DNA of 64,000 nt from Pseudomonas alkylphenolica (GTDB lineage Bacteria; Pseudomonadota; Gammaproteobacteria; Pseudomonadales; Pseudomonadaceae), in assembly GCF_004025535.1 (NCBI RefSeq), contig NZ_QJRG01000049.1, forward strand, positions 569,517 to 633,516, given 5' to 3'. A model generated the notes under the pieces. It was given only the letters and a program-made list of their open reading frames with translations. It did no database searches and was not told the DNA's origin. The position numbers and the translations under genes are program-made. Shown piece by piece: positions 50,060-59,435 of the stretch (position 1 is its first letter; each line of letters begins with the position of its first letter).

Positions 50060-52486
50060 ATGAATCAAGGAAAACACTGGGTAACGCGCGGCGTCCTGAT
50101 CTGCGCCGATTACCTGATGGCCTGGCGCAAAGGGTTGATGGTGCTGTTTGTCCTGACCACTCTGGGCCTGGGCTACAGCGCCACCCACACGCAACTGGAT
50201 CCGGGCTTCAACAAACAGATTCCGGTGACCCATGCGTACATGGTCAACTTTCTCAAGTTCAGCCGCTACTTCACCGGTGCCAACCGGCTGTTGGTCAGCG
50301 TGCACTGGAAGGGTGAGGGCGACATCTACAACGCCGAGTACCTCGAAACCCTGCGCAAAGTCACTGACGATGTGTTTTTCATCTCCGGGGTCAGTCGTCC
50401 CAGCGTGACGTCGCTGTTTACCGCCAACGTGCGTTACATCGAGATCACCGAGGAAGGTTTCTTCGGTGACGTGGTGGTGCCGCCGCGCTTCAGCGGCACC
50501 GCCGAAGACCTGGCGCAGGTACGCAGCAATACTGCGGCTTCCGGCCAGGTGGGGCGTCTGGTGGCCAATGACCTGAAATCGGCGATGGTGCGTGCCGACC
50601 TGCAGGACACCGACCCGGTGACCGGCAAGCCGGTGTCCTACGTAGAGATCGCCAAGCGCCTGGAAGACATCCGCGCCAAGTACAACAGCGATGACATCGA
50701 GATCAATATCGTCGGTTTCGCCAAGCTGGTGGGCGATGTCGTCGAAGGGCTCAATACGGTGATCGGCTTCTTTGTCATCGCCTTCGTGATCACCGGGTTG
50801 CTGCTGTGGCTGTATTCGCGTTCCCTGCGCCTGACCGTGGTGGCGCTGGTGGTGGCATTGCTCCCGGTGGTCTGGCTGCTGGGCCTGTTGCCGTTGCTGG
50901 GGTTGGGCATTGATCCGATGTCGATCCTGGTGCCGTTCCTGATCTTCTCCATCGGCGTGTCCCATGCGGTGCAGATGACCAATGCCTGGAAGCAGGATGT
51001 CCTGGCCGGCAGCACGTCCCGGGAAGCGGCACACTCGGCGTTCTGCAAGATCTTCATCCCCGGTTCCCTGGCCTTGCTGATGAACGCCCTGGGCTTCGCG
51101 GTGATCATGCTGATCGATATTCCCATCGTTCACGAACTTGGGGTGACCGCGTGCATCGGCGTGATGTTGATGATCATCACCAACAAGCTGATGTTGCCGA
51201 TCATCATTTCCTACCTGCGGCTGGAGCCAGGTCTGCTGCGCCGCGCACAATCGCGGCCTGCGGGCAAGCACCGGCTGTGGTGGCGGCTGTCGGCGCTGGC
51301 CGAACCGGGGCCGGCGCTCGGGGTGTTTGCCATCAGCCTGTTGCTGCTGGTGGCCGGTGCCTACAAGGCGCGCGACCTGGCCGTAGGCGATATCGGTGCG
51401 GGCGCGCCGGAACTGCGGGCCGACTCGCGCTACAACCAGGACAACGCCAAGATCATCAGCAGTTACGCCATCGGCCTCGATGTGATGTCGGTATTCGTCC
51501 AGGTCAAAGGCGTCGACGAAGGCTGCCTGTCGCCGGCGGTGATGCGTGCGGTGGAAGCCTTCGATTTCCGCATGCGCACGGTGTCGGGCGTGCAGTCGAT
51601 CCAGAGCGTGGCGGACATGGGCAAGCGGGTGATTGCCGGTAACAACGAAGGCAACCCGCGCTGGGCGGCGATTCCCGGTTCTGCCCGTGGCCTCAGCCAG
51701 GGTGCGCGGGCCTATATCCCGGATGACGGCCTGGTGACCGACGGCTGCCAGCAGATGCAGATCCTGGTGTTTCTCACCGACCACGAAGGCAGCACCGTCA
51801 GCCACGCGATCAGCGAGGCGAAGCGGATCATTGCCGAGGTCAACTCGCCGCAAGTCGAGTTCCTGCTGGCTGGCGGCAACGTCGGGGTGATGGCAGCGTC
51901 CAACGAAGCGGTGAAACGCGCTGAAGTCATCATGCTCGGGGCGCTGTTTGGCTCGGTAGCGCTGTTTTGCTGGCTGACGTTCCTGTCGATTCGCGCCGTG
52001 CTGTGCATTCTGGTGCCGCTGGCGATCGTCGCGATCCTCTGCAACGCACTGATGACCCTGCTGGGGATCGGCCTGAAAGTTGCGACCTTGCCGGTGATGG
52101 CGCTGGGCGTGGGGGTAGGGGTCGATTACGGCATCTACCTGTACGAACGCATCCAGCATGAAATGCTGCGCGGTGCCAACCTGCGCGAAGCCTTCTACGA
52201 AGCCATGTGCCAGCGTGGCACGGCGGCGGTGTTCACGGCCGTGACCATGTCCATTGGCGTTTGCACCTGGGCGTTTGCACCGCTGAAGTTCCAGGCCGAC
52301 ATGGGGGTGCTGCTGTCGTTCATGTTCCTGGTCAACGTGCTGGGGGCGATCTTCCTCCTGCCAGCGCTGGCCGCCTGGTTCAATCGCGGGCGACCGCTGG
52401 TCAGCGAACGGGTACGCCAACCCGCCGCCGCACAGGGCCAGTTCCGGCTGAAAAACAGCCCGGCGTCGCGTGATACGAACCAGTAA
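50060..52486 (+). CDS. MMPL/RND-family transporter
   Basis: An 808-residue RND-like transporter with two halves, each an N-terminal TM helix, a large periplasmic loop and a five-helix bundle. Helix-4-type acidic/polar motifs are seen in GLGIDPMSILVPFLIFSIGVSHAVQMTN and ALGVGVGVDYGIYLYERI. No membrane-fusion protein or TolC-like partner is adjacent, as is usual for MMPL/HpnN-type lipid exporters. With the YCF48 protein and the DUF1302 proteins it would form a trans-envelope route for a hydrophobic substrate. Confidence 0.92.
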   Translation: MNQGKHWVTRGVLICADYLMAWRKGLMVLFVLTTLGLGYSATHTQLDPGFNKQIPVTHAYMVNFLKFSRYFTGANRLLVSVHWKGEGDIYNAEYLETLRKVTDDVFFISGVSRPSVTSLFTANVRYIEITEEGFFGDVVVPPRFSGTAEDLAQVRSNTAASGQVGRLVANDLKSAMVRADLQDTDPVTGKPVSYVEIAKRLEDIRAKYNSDDIEINIVGFAKLVGDVVEGLNTVIGFFVIAFVITGLLLWLYSRSLRLTVVALVVALLPVVWLLGLLPLLGLGIDPMSILVPFLIFSIGVSHAVQMTNAWKQDVLAGSTSREAAHSAFCKIFIPGSLALLMNALGFAVIMLIDIPIVHELGVTACIGVMLMIITNKLMLPIIISYLRLEPGLLRRAQSRPAGKHRLWWRLSALAEPGPALGVFAISLLLLVAGAYKARDLAVGDIGAGAPELRADSRYNQDNAKIISSYAIGLDVMSVFVQVKGVDEGCLSPAVMRAVEAFDFRMRTVSGVQSIQSVADMGKRVIAGNNEGNPRWAAIPGSARGLSQGARAYIPDDGLVTDGCQQMQILVFLTDHEGSTVSHAISEAKRIIAEVNSPQVEFLLAGGNVGVMAASNEAVKRAEVIMLGALFGSVALFCWLTFLSIRAVLCILVPLAIVAILCNALMTLLGIGLKVATLPVMALGVGVGVDYGIYLYERIQHEMLRGANLREAFYEAMCQRGTAAVFTAVTMSIGVCTWAFAPLKFQADMGVLLSFMFLVNVLGAIFLLPALAAWFNRGRPLVSERVRQPAAAQGQFRLKNSPASRDTNQ

Positions 52487-52540
52487 AAAATAAACCCGCC
52501 GGGCCTATTGTGGCCGGCGACAAGGATAGGGAAACTGATG

Positions 52541-52565
52541 CGCGAGCCCCCATGCGGGGCTCGCG
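52541..52565. repeat. Perfect ten-base-pair hairpin between MMPL and LuxR genes
   Basis: CGCGAGCCCC and GGGGCTCGCG enclose the loop CATGC. No T-run follows. It may serve as a rho-dependent end or an mRNA-stabilising element of the transporter transcript. Confidence 0.6.
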
Positions 52566-52666
52566 GGCACGTTGCAGTCAAGAGGGTGAACCCTGAGTTC
52601 GCCCCAGCCGAAATTATAAAAATAATAAGGGAAGGGCACCGTCCTTACCCGTGCGAGGAGAAGACT

Positions 52667-53890
52667 ATGCAAGATGTTGTCTTGACCCACGAAGCCCTGG
52701 CGAACCTTGGCCTGGACCTTACACGTTTCAACCAGCTGGTGGGCGAAGTCTATGACGGCGCCCTCGATCCGAAACTGATGGCCAAGGCCCTCAAAAGCTT
52801 CCTTACCCTTTACGACGCCAACTACGTCACCCTGATCCTGCGGGTACCGGACCAGCCCGACGTCGGCCTGATGATCATGGCCGGTGATATAGAAGGCGCC
52901 GGCGACGTCAACTACATGACCTACCCGCGTACCAACACGCCGTTCGTCAACCAGCCGCTGGACCACGTTTTCACTGTCGATGACATCATGAGCTCCACGG
53001 AATGGGAGCACAGCGCCTACTTCAAGGCATTCTGCGGCCCCAACGACGTTTACCACGTAATGGGCGCCGACGTTTCCACGCCAGACAGCGGCAAGGTCCG
53101 CTTCCGTATCACCCGGCCCAAACGCGGTCCCAACTTTTCCGCCGACGAACGGGCACTGTGCGCGATGTTCCTGCCGCACCTGCGTCGGGCCTTGCAGTTG
53201 CACAACTTGCTGGACCGCAGCGAATCGCTGAGCGAGTTGTACTCCCAGGCGATCGGCCGCTTGTCGGTGGCCACGCTGGTTCTCGACGAAAGCGGCAGCG
53301 TATTGCAGGTCAACCCGGTGGCCCAGGAGATCCTGGCCCGCTCCGACGGCTTGAAGCTGGTGGGGGGGCGCCTGGAGGCGACCTACCCGAGCGACAACCG
53401 CGAGCTGCAACGCCTGATTCGTGGCGCGTTCTCGCCGGATGCGCCGAAAAGCGCCGAGGCCATGTCGGTTACCCGGCCTTCGGGCCTGGTCAACCTTGGT
53501 GTGGTGGTGGAGTCGATCCCGTCCCTGGACTGGGCCGAGGAGAAGGGCCAGCCGGCGGCGCTGGTGTACATCCGCGACGCCGAGAGCAAATCACTGGCCA
53601 ACGAAGTGGTAACCAAGCAGTTGTTCAACCTGACCAAGGCCGAAACCGCACTGGCCATGGAACTGACCAACGGCCTGTCCCTGGAAGAAGCCGCCGAAGT
53701 GCTGAACATCCGGCGCAACACCGCCCGTGCCCATTTGCGCTCGATCTTCTCCAAGACCGGCGTGCGCCGCCAGACCGAGCTGGTGCGCATCCTGCTCAAC
53801 AGCGTGGTGGCGTTGGGAAAACCCAAGCTGGCGTTGAAAGCCGCCGAGAAAATCAAAGTACCACCGCTGAAGCTGGCTGTGACCGCCTGA
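52667..53890 (+). CDS. LuxR-family regulator with PAS-like sensor
   Basis: A 407-residue regulator from ATG 52667 with GAGGAG upstream. The N-terminal two-thirds lacks a receiver domain; a PAS-like part is visible near 200-310 (RLSVATLVLDESGSVLQVNPVAQEILARSDGLKL). The LuxR HTH is at the end: FNLTKAETALAMELTNGLSLEEAAEVLNIRRNTARAHLRSIFSKTGVRRQTELVRIL. It resembles in size and plan the LuxR-type activator TeiR of Comamonas testosteroni steroid catabolism. It is the best candidate to read the 19-base cluster motif. Confidence 0.9.
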   Translation: MQDVVLTHEALANLGLDLTRFNQLVGEVYDGALDPKLMAKALKSFLTLYDANYVTLILRVPDQPDVGLMIMAGDIEGAGDVNYMTYPRTNTPFVNQPLDHVFTVDDIMSSTEWEHSAYFKAFCGPNDVYHVMGADVSTPDSGKVRFRITRPKRGPNFSADERALCAMFLPHLRRALQLHNLLDRSESLSELYSQAIGRLSVATLVLDESGSVLQVNPVAQEILARSDGLKLVGGRLEATYPSDNRELQRLIRGAFSPDAPKSAEAMSVTRPSGLVNLGVVVESIPSLDWAEEKGQPAALVYIRDAESKSLANEVVTKQLFNLTKAETALAMELTNGLSLEEAAEVLNIRRNTARAHLRSIFSKTGVRRQTELVRILLNSVVALGKPKLALKAAEKIKVPPLKLAVTA

Positions 53891-53926
53891 GTTACGCCGC
53901 CGCTGGCGCCTGCAGGCGACGCATTT

Positions 53927-53945
53927 TTAGTCCGCATAGACGATG
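53927..53945 (+). promoter_or_regulatory. Cluster motif upstream of HsdA-like SDR gene
   Basis: TTAGTCCGCATAGACGATG matches CTAGTC-N6-GACGATG at 12 of 13 fixed positions. Its six-base spacer CGCATA is close to CGCTTT at 59436. It ends 54 bases before the SDR start. Confidence 0.68.
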
Positions 53946-53998
53946 CCCTCGGGTGATCGGCCTATCGATACTGGCTGGACCTATCACGGAGAACCACT

Positions 53999-54766
53999 AT
54001 GCCTATTACAGCCATCACCGGTAGCGCCTCGGGAATCGGTGCTGCCGTCAGCGCCGCCATGCGCGCAGCCGGCCACCAGGTCATCGGTATCGATCGCAGC
54101 AACGCCGATGTGATCGCCGACCTGTCCACCTCCCAGGGGCGTGACGCGGCAATCGCCCAGGTGCTTGAGCAGAGCGGTGGGGTCCTCGACGGCCTGATCT
54201 GCTGCGCCGGAGTGGGTGTCACCGCGCCCAACTGCGGGATCATCCTGGCAGTCAACTATTTCGGCGTCAGTCAGTTGCTCAACGGCCTGCAAGGTGCATT
54301 GGCCAAGGGTGAGAATCCGGCGGCGCTGGTCATCGGTTCGCTGGCGGCGACGCACACGGGGCCTGACAGCCAGCCGATGATCGAAATGATGCTCGCCGGC
54401 GACGAAGTCAAGGCGTTGGAGTTTGCCAACAACCTTGGTGAGCCTCACTTCGCCTATTCCGCCTCCAAATACGCCATCAGCCACCATGCCCGCAACCTGG
54501 CGGTGAGCTGGGGCAAGCAGGGGATGCGCTTGAACGTGGTCGCGCCGGGCGCTGTCGCTACACCATTGCACCAGGCCTCGCTGGAGGATGCACGATTTGG
54601 CCAGGCGACGCGCGATTTCGTCGCGCCGATGGGGCGTTCCGCACACCCTGATGAGATCGCCAACGTGGTGGCGTACCTGCAGTCGCCGCAAGCATCTTTT
54701 GTGCATGGCACCGTGGTGTTCGTCGACGGCGGCATGGATGCCATGGTCCGCCCCTCGCGCTTCTGA
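53999..54766 (+). CDS. SDR, 3-alpha-hydroxysteroid dehydrogenase/carbonyl reductase-like
   Basis: A 255-residue short-chain dehydrogenase. Cofactor motif ITGSASGIGAA is at 6-16; active-site YSASK lies near 155-159, with Ser in VIGSLAA. Large parts follow the 3-alpha-HSD/carbonyl reductase of Comamonas testosteroni as I recall it: GHQVIGIDRSNADVIADLST, VNYFGVSQL, RLNVVAPGAVATPL, FVAPMGRSAHPDEIANVVAYL, VHGTVVFVDGGMDAMVRPSRF. It should interconvert a hydroxyl and a ketone on a cyclic substrate with NAD(P). It has its own cluster-motif site. Confidence 0.9.
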   Translation: MPITAITGSASGIGAAVSAAMRAAGHQVIGIDRSNADVIADLSTSQGRDAAIAQVLEQSGGVLDGLICCAGVGVTAPNCGIILAVNYFGVSQLLNGLQGALAKGENPAALVIGSLAATHTGPDSQPMIEMMLAGDEVKALEFANNLGEPHFAYSASKYAISHHARNLAVSWGKQGMRLNVVAPGAVATPLHQASLEDARFGQATRDFVAPMGRSAHPDEIANVVAYLQSPQASFVHGTVVFVDGGMDAMVRPSRF

Positions 54767-54778
54767 TAAGGAACCTGC

Positions 54779-55612
54779 ATGAACAAGGTGGCATTCATCA
54801 CCGGCGCCAGCCGGGGGATTGGCCGCGAGGCGGCACTGGCGTTTGCCCGTGCCGGTTTTGACCTGGCGATCAGCGCCCGCACCCTCAACGAGGGCGAACA
54901 GCACGAACATGCGTTACGCGACGCGGCCGGGGCACCGCTGGCCGGCAGCCTCAATGGCACCGCCGAGGCCGTGCGCGAACTCGGTTGCCGGGTTTTCGTA
55001 GTACCGATGGACCTGCTCGACAGCGCCTCGGCCCTGGATGCCTGTGAGGCGGTATTGGCCGAGTACGGGCGCATCGACGTGCTGATCAACAACGCGATCT
55101 ACCAGGGCAGCGATCTCAACGCCGGGTTCATGAACCTGCAGGCGCAAACCCTGGAGCGGATGTTCAAGGGTTACATCCTCACACCATTCCTGCTGACCCG
55201 GGCGGTCACCGAGCACATGGTGGCGCGCGGTGGCGGCGTGGTGATCAACGTCACCTCCGGTGCCGGTGAAAGCGATCCCCCGGTGGCGGCAGACAAGGGC
55301 GGTTGGGGCTATGCCTATGGCGCGGGCAAGGCGGCGGTATCGCGCTTGTCCGGGGTGTTGGCAGCGGAACTGGGCGATCTTGGCGTTCGTGCCTACACCC
55401 TCAACCCCGGGGTGGTCAGCACCGAGGCGCTCAAGGCCACCATCGGCGACAAAGGTGTGCTCGCCTTGCGTTCCGGCATCGCGCCGCCCCATGTACCGGC
55501 GGCAGTGATGTTGTGGCTGGCCACCGCCGAACAGGCGCCGGCGTTTCAACGCCGGACCATCGCCGCGCAGCCGTTTGCGCTGGAGCATGGGATCGTCGCC
55601 GACTGGCGCTGA
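54779..55612 (+). CDS. SDR-family oxidoreductase
   Basis: A 277-residue SDR with TGASRGIGREAALAFARAGFDLAIS, LINNAIYQGSD and a YGAGK active site (WGYAYGAGKAAVSRLSGVLAAEL near 179-200). It lies 12 bases after the HsdA-like SDR, so the two are co-transcribed. The NNA-I variation after the NNAG-type motif is common in divergent SDRs. The substrate is unknown. It ends at a strong shared terminator with the aldolase gene. Confidence 0.9.
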   Translation: MNKVAFITGASRGIGREAALAFARAGFDLAISARTLNEGEQHEHALRDAAGAPLAGSLNGTAEAVRELGCRVFVVPMDLLDSASALDACEAVLAEYGRIDVLINNAIYQGSDLNAGFMNLQAQTLERMFKGYILTPFLLTRAVTEHMVARGGGVVINVTSGAGESDPPVAADKGGWGYAYGAGKAAVSRLSGVLAAELGDLGVRAYTLNPGVVSTEALKATIGDKGVLALRSGIAPPHVPAAVMLWLATAEQAPAFQRRTIAAQPFALEHGIVADWR

Positions 55613-55618
55613 GCTTGT

Positions 55619-55651
55619 CCTGTGGGAGCGGGCATGTCCCGCTCCCACAGG
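55619..55651. terminator. Bidirectional hairpin between convergent SDR and aldolase genes
   Basis: A perfect 14-base-pair stem, CCTGTGGGAGCGGG with its complement, around loop CATGT. The GTGGGAGCGGG core is that of Pseudomonas REP elements. It lies between two convergent stop codons and should end both transcripts. Confidence 0.8.
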
Positions 55652-55674
55652 ATATCGAGCGAGGCTGAGCCGGC

Positions 55675-56703
55675 TTACGCCTGTTGGCGCTGGCGGGCAA
55701 GGGTCATCGCGGTATCTTCGATCATGTCTTCCTGCCCCCCCACCATGCCACGCCGTCCCATCTCGACCAGGATCTCCCGCGCCGACACGCCGTACTTCTT
55801 CTCGGCACGCTTGGCGAACAGCAGGAACGAACCGTAGACTCCGGCGTAACCCATGGTCAGTGCATCGCGGTCGCTGCGAATCGGGAAATCCATGATCGGC
55901 ACCACCAGGTCTTCGGCGACATCCTGGATGCCGAACACGCTGACACCGGTGTCGATGCCCATGCGGTCACACACGGCCACCAGCACTTCCATCGGCGTGT
56001 TACCGGCACCGGCACCGAGGCCTGCGCAGGCGGCATCGATACGATTGGCGCCGGCGGCAATCGCGGCGATCGAGTTGGACACGCCCATCGACAGGTTGTG
56101 GTGGCCGTGGAAACCGATCTCGGTTTCCGGCTTGAGCGCTGCGCGCATCGCCGCGACGCGGGCGCTGACGTCATGGGGCAGCAGGTAGCCCGCCGAGTCG
56201 GTCAGGTAGATGCAGTTGGCGCCGTAGCTTTCCATCAGCAAGCCTTGTTTGACCAGGCCTTCGGGGCTGTTCATGTGCGCCATCATCAGGAAGCCGACGG
56301 TGTCCATGCCCAGGCCTCGGGCGTGGGAGATGTGCTGCTCGCTGACGTCGGCCTCGGTGCAATGGGTGGCCACGCGAATGGTGTTGACCCCCAGCTCATG
56401 GGCCATCTTCAGGTGATCGACGGTGCCGATACCGGGTAACAGCAAGGCCGAGACCTTGGCCTTTTTCATCAGCGGGATCACCGCCGACAGGTACTCCTCG
56501 TCGGTGTGGGCCGGAAAGCCGTAGTTCACCGAGCTGCCACCGAGGCCGTCGCCATGGGTGACTTCGATCAGCGGAACGCCGGCGGCATCGAGGCCGCAGG
56601 CGATGTCTTTCATCTGTTGCAGGCTGATCTGGTGACGCTTGGGGTGCATGCCGTCGCGCAGGCACATGTCGTGAACGGTGATGTTTTTGCCGCGAAGATC
56701 CAT
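55675..56703 (-). CDS. mhpE: 4-hydroxy-2-oxovalerate aldolase
   Basis: A 342-residue DRE-TIM aldolase starting at ATG 56703 with AAGGAG upstream. The metal/active-site motifs are MCLRDGMHPKRHQ near 12-24 and GFHGHHNLSMGVSNSIAAIAAG near 192-213, plus GAGAGNTPMEVLVAV. It splits 4-hydroxy-2-oxo acids to pyruvate and an aldehyde, which is channelled to the acylating aldehyde dehydrogenase encoded just upstream. Also called BphI/DmpG/HsaF in other pathways. Longer frames upstream lack support. Confidence 0.95.
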   Translation of the reverse strand: MDLRGKNITVHDMCLRDGMHPKRHQISLQQMKDIACGLDAAGVPLIEVTHGDGLGGSSVNYGFPAHTDEEYLSAVIPLMKKAKVSALLLPGIGTVDHLKMAHELGVNTIRVATHCTEADVSEQHISHARGLGMDTVGFLMMAHMNSPEGLVKQGLLMESYGANCIYLTDSAGYLLPHDVSARVAAMRAALKPETEIGFHGHHNLSMGVSNSIAAIAAGANRIDAACAGLGAGAGNTPMEVLVAVCDRMGIDTGVSVFGIQDVAEDLVVPIMDFPIRSDRDALTMGYAGVYGSFLLFAKRAEKKYGVSAREILVEMGRRGMVGGQEDMIEDTAMTLARQRQQA

Positions 56704-56713
56704 GGTCGTCTCC

Positions 56714-57640
56714 TTATGCGTGGGCGGTTTGGGCAGTGGCTTGCAGCACCAGCTCACCCTTGAGGATTTCCTCGGCGAACATTTCGGCGGTGCGCGCTGC
56801 AGCAGCGGTCATGATGTCGAGGTTGCCGGCGTACTTGGGCAGGTAGTCGCCCAGGCCTTCGACTTCCATGAAGATCGACACCCGATTGCCGTCGAACACC
56901 GGGCCGTTGACCAGCTTGTAGCCGGGTACGTAGCGCTGCACTTGCTTGATCATCGCCTCGATCGCGGCAGTGATCGCCACCTGGTCGGGTTCGCTGGCGG
57001 TCAGGCAATGCACGGTGTCGCGCATGATCAGCGGCGGCTCGGCAGGGTTGATGATGATGATTGCCTTGCCTTTCTTCGCGCCGCCGACCTTTTCCACCGC
57101 ACTGGAGGTGGTGCGGGTGAACTCGTCGATGTTTTTGCGGGTGCCGGGGCCGACCGATTTCGACGCGGCGGTGGCAATGATTTCCGCATAGTCCACCGGC
57201 TGCACGCTGGACACTGCAGCCACCAGCGGAATGGTGGCCTGGCCACCGCAGGTGACCATGTTGACGTTCATCACGCCCAGGCCCAGTTGCGCCTTGAGGT
57301 TGACCGGCGGCACGCAGTAGGGGCCGATGGCGGCCGGGGTCAGGTCGATCATCAACACACCCAGGGCGTTGAGCTTGCGCGAGTTCTGCGCGTGCACATA
57401 GGCCGAGGTGGCGTCGAAGGCGATCTGGATCTGGTCTTCGACAACGTGTGGCAACAGGCCGTCAACGCCGTCGGCGGTGGTTTTCAGGCCCAGCTCGCGG
57501 GCCCGTGCCAAACCTTCGGAGGTGGCGTCGATGCCGACCATCCATACCGGCTCCAGCACTTCGCTGCGCATCAGTTTGTACAGCAGGTCGGTGCCGATGT
57601 TGCCCGGCCCGATCAGCGCGCATTTGATCTTTTTGCTCAT
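56714..57640 (-). CDS. mhpF: Acetaldehyde dehydrogenase (acylating)
   Basis: A 308-residue CoA-acylating aldehyde dehydrogenase. NAD-binding GPGNIGTDLLYKL is near residues 11-23, and the catalytic Cys is in NMVTCGGQATIPLVAAV near 130. It oxidises the aldehyde from the aldolase to acyl-CoA (acetyl- or propionyl-CoA). It lies 10 bases before the aldolase gene, as in most meta pathways. Equivalent to DmpF/BphJ/HsaG. Confidence 0.95.
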   Translation of the reverse strand: MSKKIKCALIGPGNIGTDLLYKLMRSEVLEPVWMVGIDATSEGLARARELGLKTTADGVDGLLPHVVEDQIQIAFDATSAYVHAQNSRKLNALGVLMIDLTPAAIGPYCVPPVNLKAQLGLGVMNVNMVTCGGQATIPLVAAVSSVQPVDYAEIIATAASKSVGPGTRKNIDEFTRTTSSAVEKVGGAKKGKAIIIINPAEPPLIMRDTVHCLTASEPDQVAITAAIEAMIKQVQRYVPGYKLVNGPVFDGNRVSIFMEVEGLGDYLPKYAGNLDIMTAAAARTAEMFAEEILKGELVLQATAQTAHA

Positions 57641-57670
57641 GGTCTTTGGCTCCAGGGGAGGGAGTAAGGG

Positions 57671-58462
57671 TCAAGGGACGAAGCGCAGGCTGGTTTCGCC
57701 CAGCCCGCTCATGGACAGGCTGATGCGGTCGCCGGCGACCACAGGCACCAGCGGTGCGAGGGCGCCCGAGAGAATGACTTCGCCGCGGCGAAAGGGAATG
57801 CCCAGCTCGCCCAGGGTGTTGGCCAGCCAGGCCACGGCGGCGCAGGGGTGACCTTGCACCGCCGAGCCCAGGCCCGAGCCCGCGGGCTGGTCGTTCTTCA
57901 GCAGTTGCATGTGCACGGCGGCCAGGTCCAGGGTGCGTGGGTCGATGCGCTGGCTGCCGAGGGCAAACACGCCGCAGGAAGCGTTGTCGGCCACGGTGTC
58001 CTGAATGCGGATCTGCCAGTCATCGATGCGCGAATCGACGATCTCGAAGCACGGCGCCACCGCTTGCGTGGCAGCCAACACGTCGTCGGCGCTGATGCCC
58101 GGGCCTTGCAGGTCTTCACCGAGGATAAAGGCGATTTCGCCTTCGGCCCGCGGCTGGATCAGGTTGTAGCGGGCCAGGCTGACATCGCTGCCATCCGCGA
58201 CCTGCATGGCATCGGTGAGGAAACCGAAGTCCGGCTGGTGGACATCGAGCATCTCCTGCACGGCGCGGCTGGTAACGCCGATTTTCTTGCCGATCACCCG
58301 CTCGCCGAGGGCTTCGCGGCGGTGCAGGAACTTCAGGGAAATCTGATAGGCCTGCTCCAGGGTGATCTGCGGGTAGCGACGGGTCAGCGGCGCGAGGGTC
58401 TGGCGGTTGCGCAGGGCATTGAACAGCTCGTCACCGAGCGCGTGGATCAAATGGGCGTCCAT
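57671..58462 (-). CDS. mhpD: 2-keto-4-pentenoate hydratase
   Basis: A 263-residue FAH-fold hydratase from ATG 58462 with TGGAG eight bases upstream. Motifs: GKKIGVTSRAVQEMLDVHQPDFGFLTDAM, the metal-binding AEGEIAFILGEDL near 107-119, and CFEIVDSRIDDWQIRIQDTVADNASCG. It adds water to 2-hydroxypenta-2,4-dienoate or an alkyl homologue. Hydratase, dehydrogenase and aldolase form one minus-strand operon. A terminator for the upstream SDR lies ahead of it, so it may have its own promoter. Confidence 0.94.
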   Translation of the reverse strand: MDAHLIHALGDELFNALRNRQTLAPLTRRYPQITLEQAYQISLKFLHRREALGERVIGKKIGVTSRAVQEMLDVHQPDFGFLTDAMQVADGSDVSLARYNLIQPRAEGEIAFILGEDLQGPGISADDVLAATQAVAPCFEIVDSRIDDWQIRIQDTVADNASCGVFALGSQRIDPRTLDLAAVHMQLLKNDQPAGSGLGSAVQGHPCAAVAWLANTLGELGIPFRRGEVILSGALAPLVPVVAGDRISLSMSGLGETSLRFVP

Positions 58463-58487
58463 GGCGAAGGCTCCAGAGGGTAGGAAG

Positions 58488-58522
58488 AAAAAAGCCCGTC
58501 CCGAGATCAACAGGAACGGGCT
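58488..58522 (-). terminator. Rho-independent terminator after the SDR gene
   Basis: On the minus strand AGCCCGT and ACGGGCT form a seven-base-pair stem (extended by two C-G pairs around a bulge), followed by six T. It separates the SDR at 58536 from the hydratase operon. Confidence 0.75.
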
Positions 58523-58535
58523 CAAAGGAGTGGGT

Positions 58536-59309
58536 TCAGCCGGGCCAGACCGACGAGTCGGCGCCGCCATCGACGTCGATGATCTTGCCGGTGACCCAGG
58601 CCGAAGCAGGGCTGGCCAGGTACAGGGCAGCGGCGGCGATGTCTTCCGGGGTGCCGAGGCATTTCAGCGGGGTGTTGGCTTCCATGGCCTGGCGCATGGC
58701 GGCCGGCATCACGCCGTTCAGCGCCTCCGTCAGAGTCGGGCCGGGGGCGACGGCGTTGACCCGGATCTGCGGCGCAAAATCTTGCGCGAGCAGGCGGGTG
58801 AGGTGGCTGAGGGCGGCCTTGGCGGTGCCGTAGGCGCTGAAATGGCGCTGCGCATAGCGCGCCGCCACCGAACTGATGTTGATGATGTTGCCGCCACCGG
58901 CCTCGCGCATCAGCGGCACGCACAGCTGGCAAAAGGCGTAGGTGGTGGCGACGTTGAAATTCAGCATCTGGGCGAACTGTTCGGGGCTGAGCTTGAGCGG
59001 GTCACTCGGTCCGCCGCCGCCGACGTTGTTGACCAGGTGGGTGATGCGGCCCATGTGCTCAACGCTTTGGCGTACCAGGGCCTGGCGTTGCTCGTCGTCG
59101 TTGACGTCACAGGTGATGGCCAGCGCGCGCCGGCCCAGACCGCGCACTTCTTCGGCCACGGCTTGAACCTCTTCCAGTGAGCGTGCCGAGCACACCACAT
59201 CGGCACCGGCTTCGGCATACGCCAGGGCAATTGCGCGACCGATGCCGCGGCCGCTGCCGGTGACGATGGCGACGCTGCCGTCCAGTTGGAAACGCTGCAA
59301 AATACTCAT
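58536..59309 (-). CDS. SDR-family oxidoreductase (FabG-like)
   Basis: A 257-residue SDR with classical motifs TGSGRGIGRAIALAYAEAGADVV near 18-40, VNNVGGGG near 92-99 (VNNVG replacing NNAG) and active-site YGTAK near 160 preceded by Ser in NISSVAA. It oxidises an alcohol or reduces a ketone on a pathway intermediate. It is followed by its own terminator and is divergent from the HsaA-like gene, sharing the 59374-59454 motif pair. Confidence 0.9.
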   Translation of the reverse strand: MSILQRFQLDGSVAIVTGSGRGIGRAIALAYAEAGADVVCSARSLEEVQAVAEEVRGLGRRALAITCDVNDDEQRQALVRQSVEHMGRITHLVNNVGGGGPSDPLKLSPEQFAQMLNFNVATTYAFCQLCVPLMREAGGGNIINISSVAARYAQRHFSAYGTAKAALSHLTRLLAQDFAPQIRVNAVAPGPTLTEALNGVMPAAMRQAMEANTPLKCLGTPEDIAAAALYLASPASAWVTGKIIDVDGGADSSVWPG

Positions 59310-59373
59310 GGGCCCTTGCTCCGTGGGGTTCGACTATGGATGCCTTCACTATCGCTGCGGTGACCGGGGAGGG

Positions 59374-59392
59374 CATCGTCTCAACGGACTAG
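59374..59392 (-). promoter_or_regulatory. Cluster motif, arm A, SDR/HsaA-like promoter region
   Basis: CATCGTCTCAACGGACTAG is the exact reverse-oriented form of CTAGTC-N6-GACGATG at all 13 fixed positions. It lies 65 bases upstream of the SDR start and pairs with 59436-59454 as an inverted repeat with a 43-base gap. Confidence 0.72.
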
Positions 59393-59435
59393 CGCTGCGT
59401 CCCCCAAAGACCCGGTGCCGCGCAGCCTGACTACC

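Noticed and set aside
49832..52420. An 862-codon open frame antisense to the MMPL transporter
   Set aside because: It is His/Gln-rich, typical of antisense frames opposite membrane proteins, and has no recognisable domain.
53906..53917. GCGCCTGCAGGC, also present at 48783-48794, as a second shared operator
   Set aside because: It is a short, GC-rich, partly self-complementary word found only twice and at different distances from the promoters, so chance is likely.
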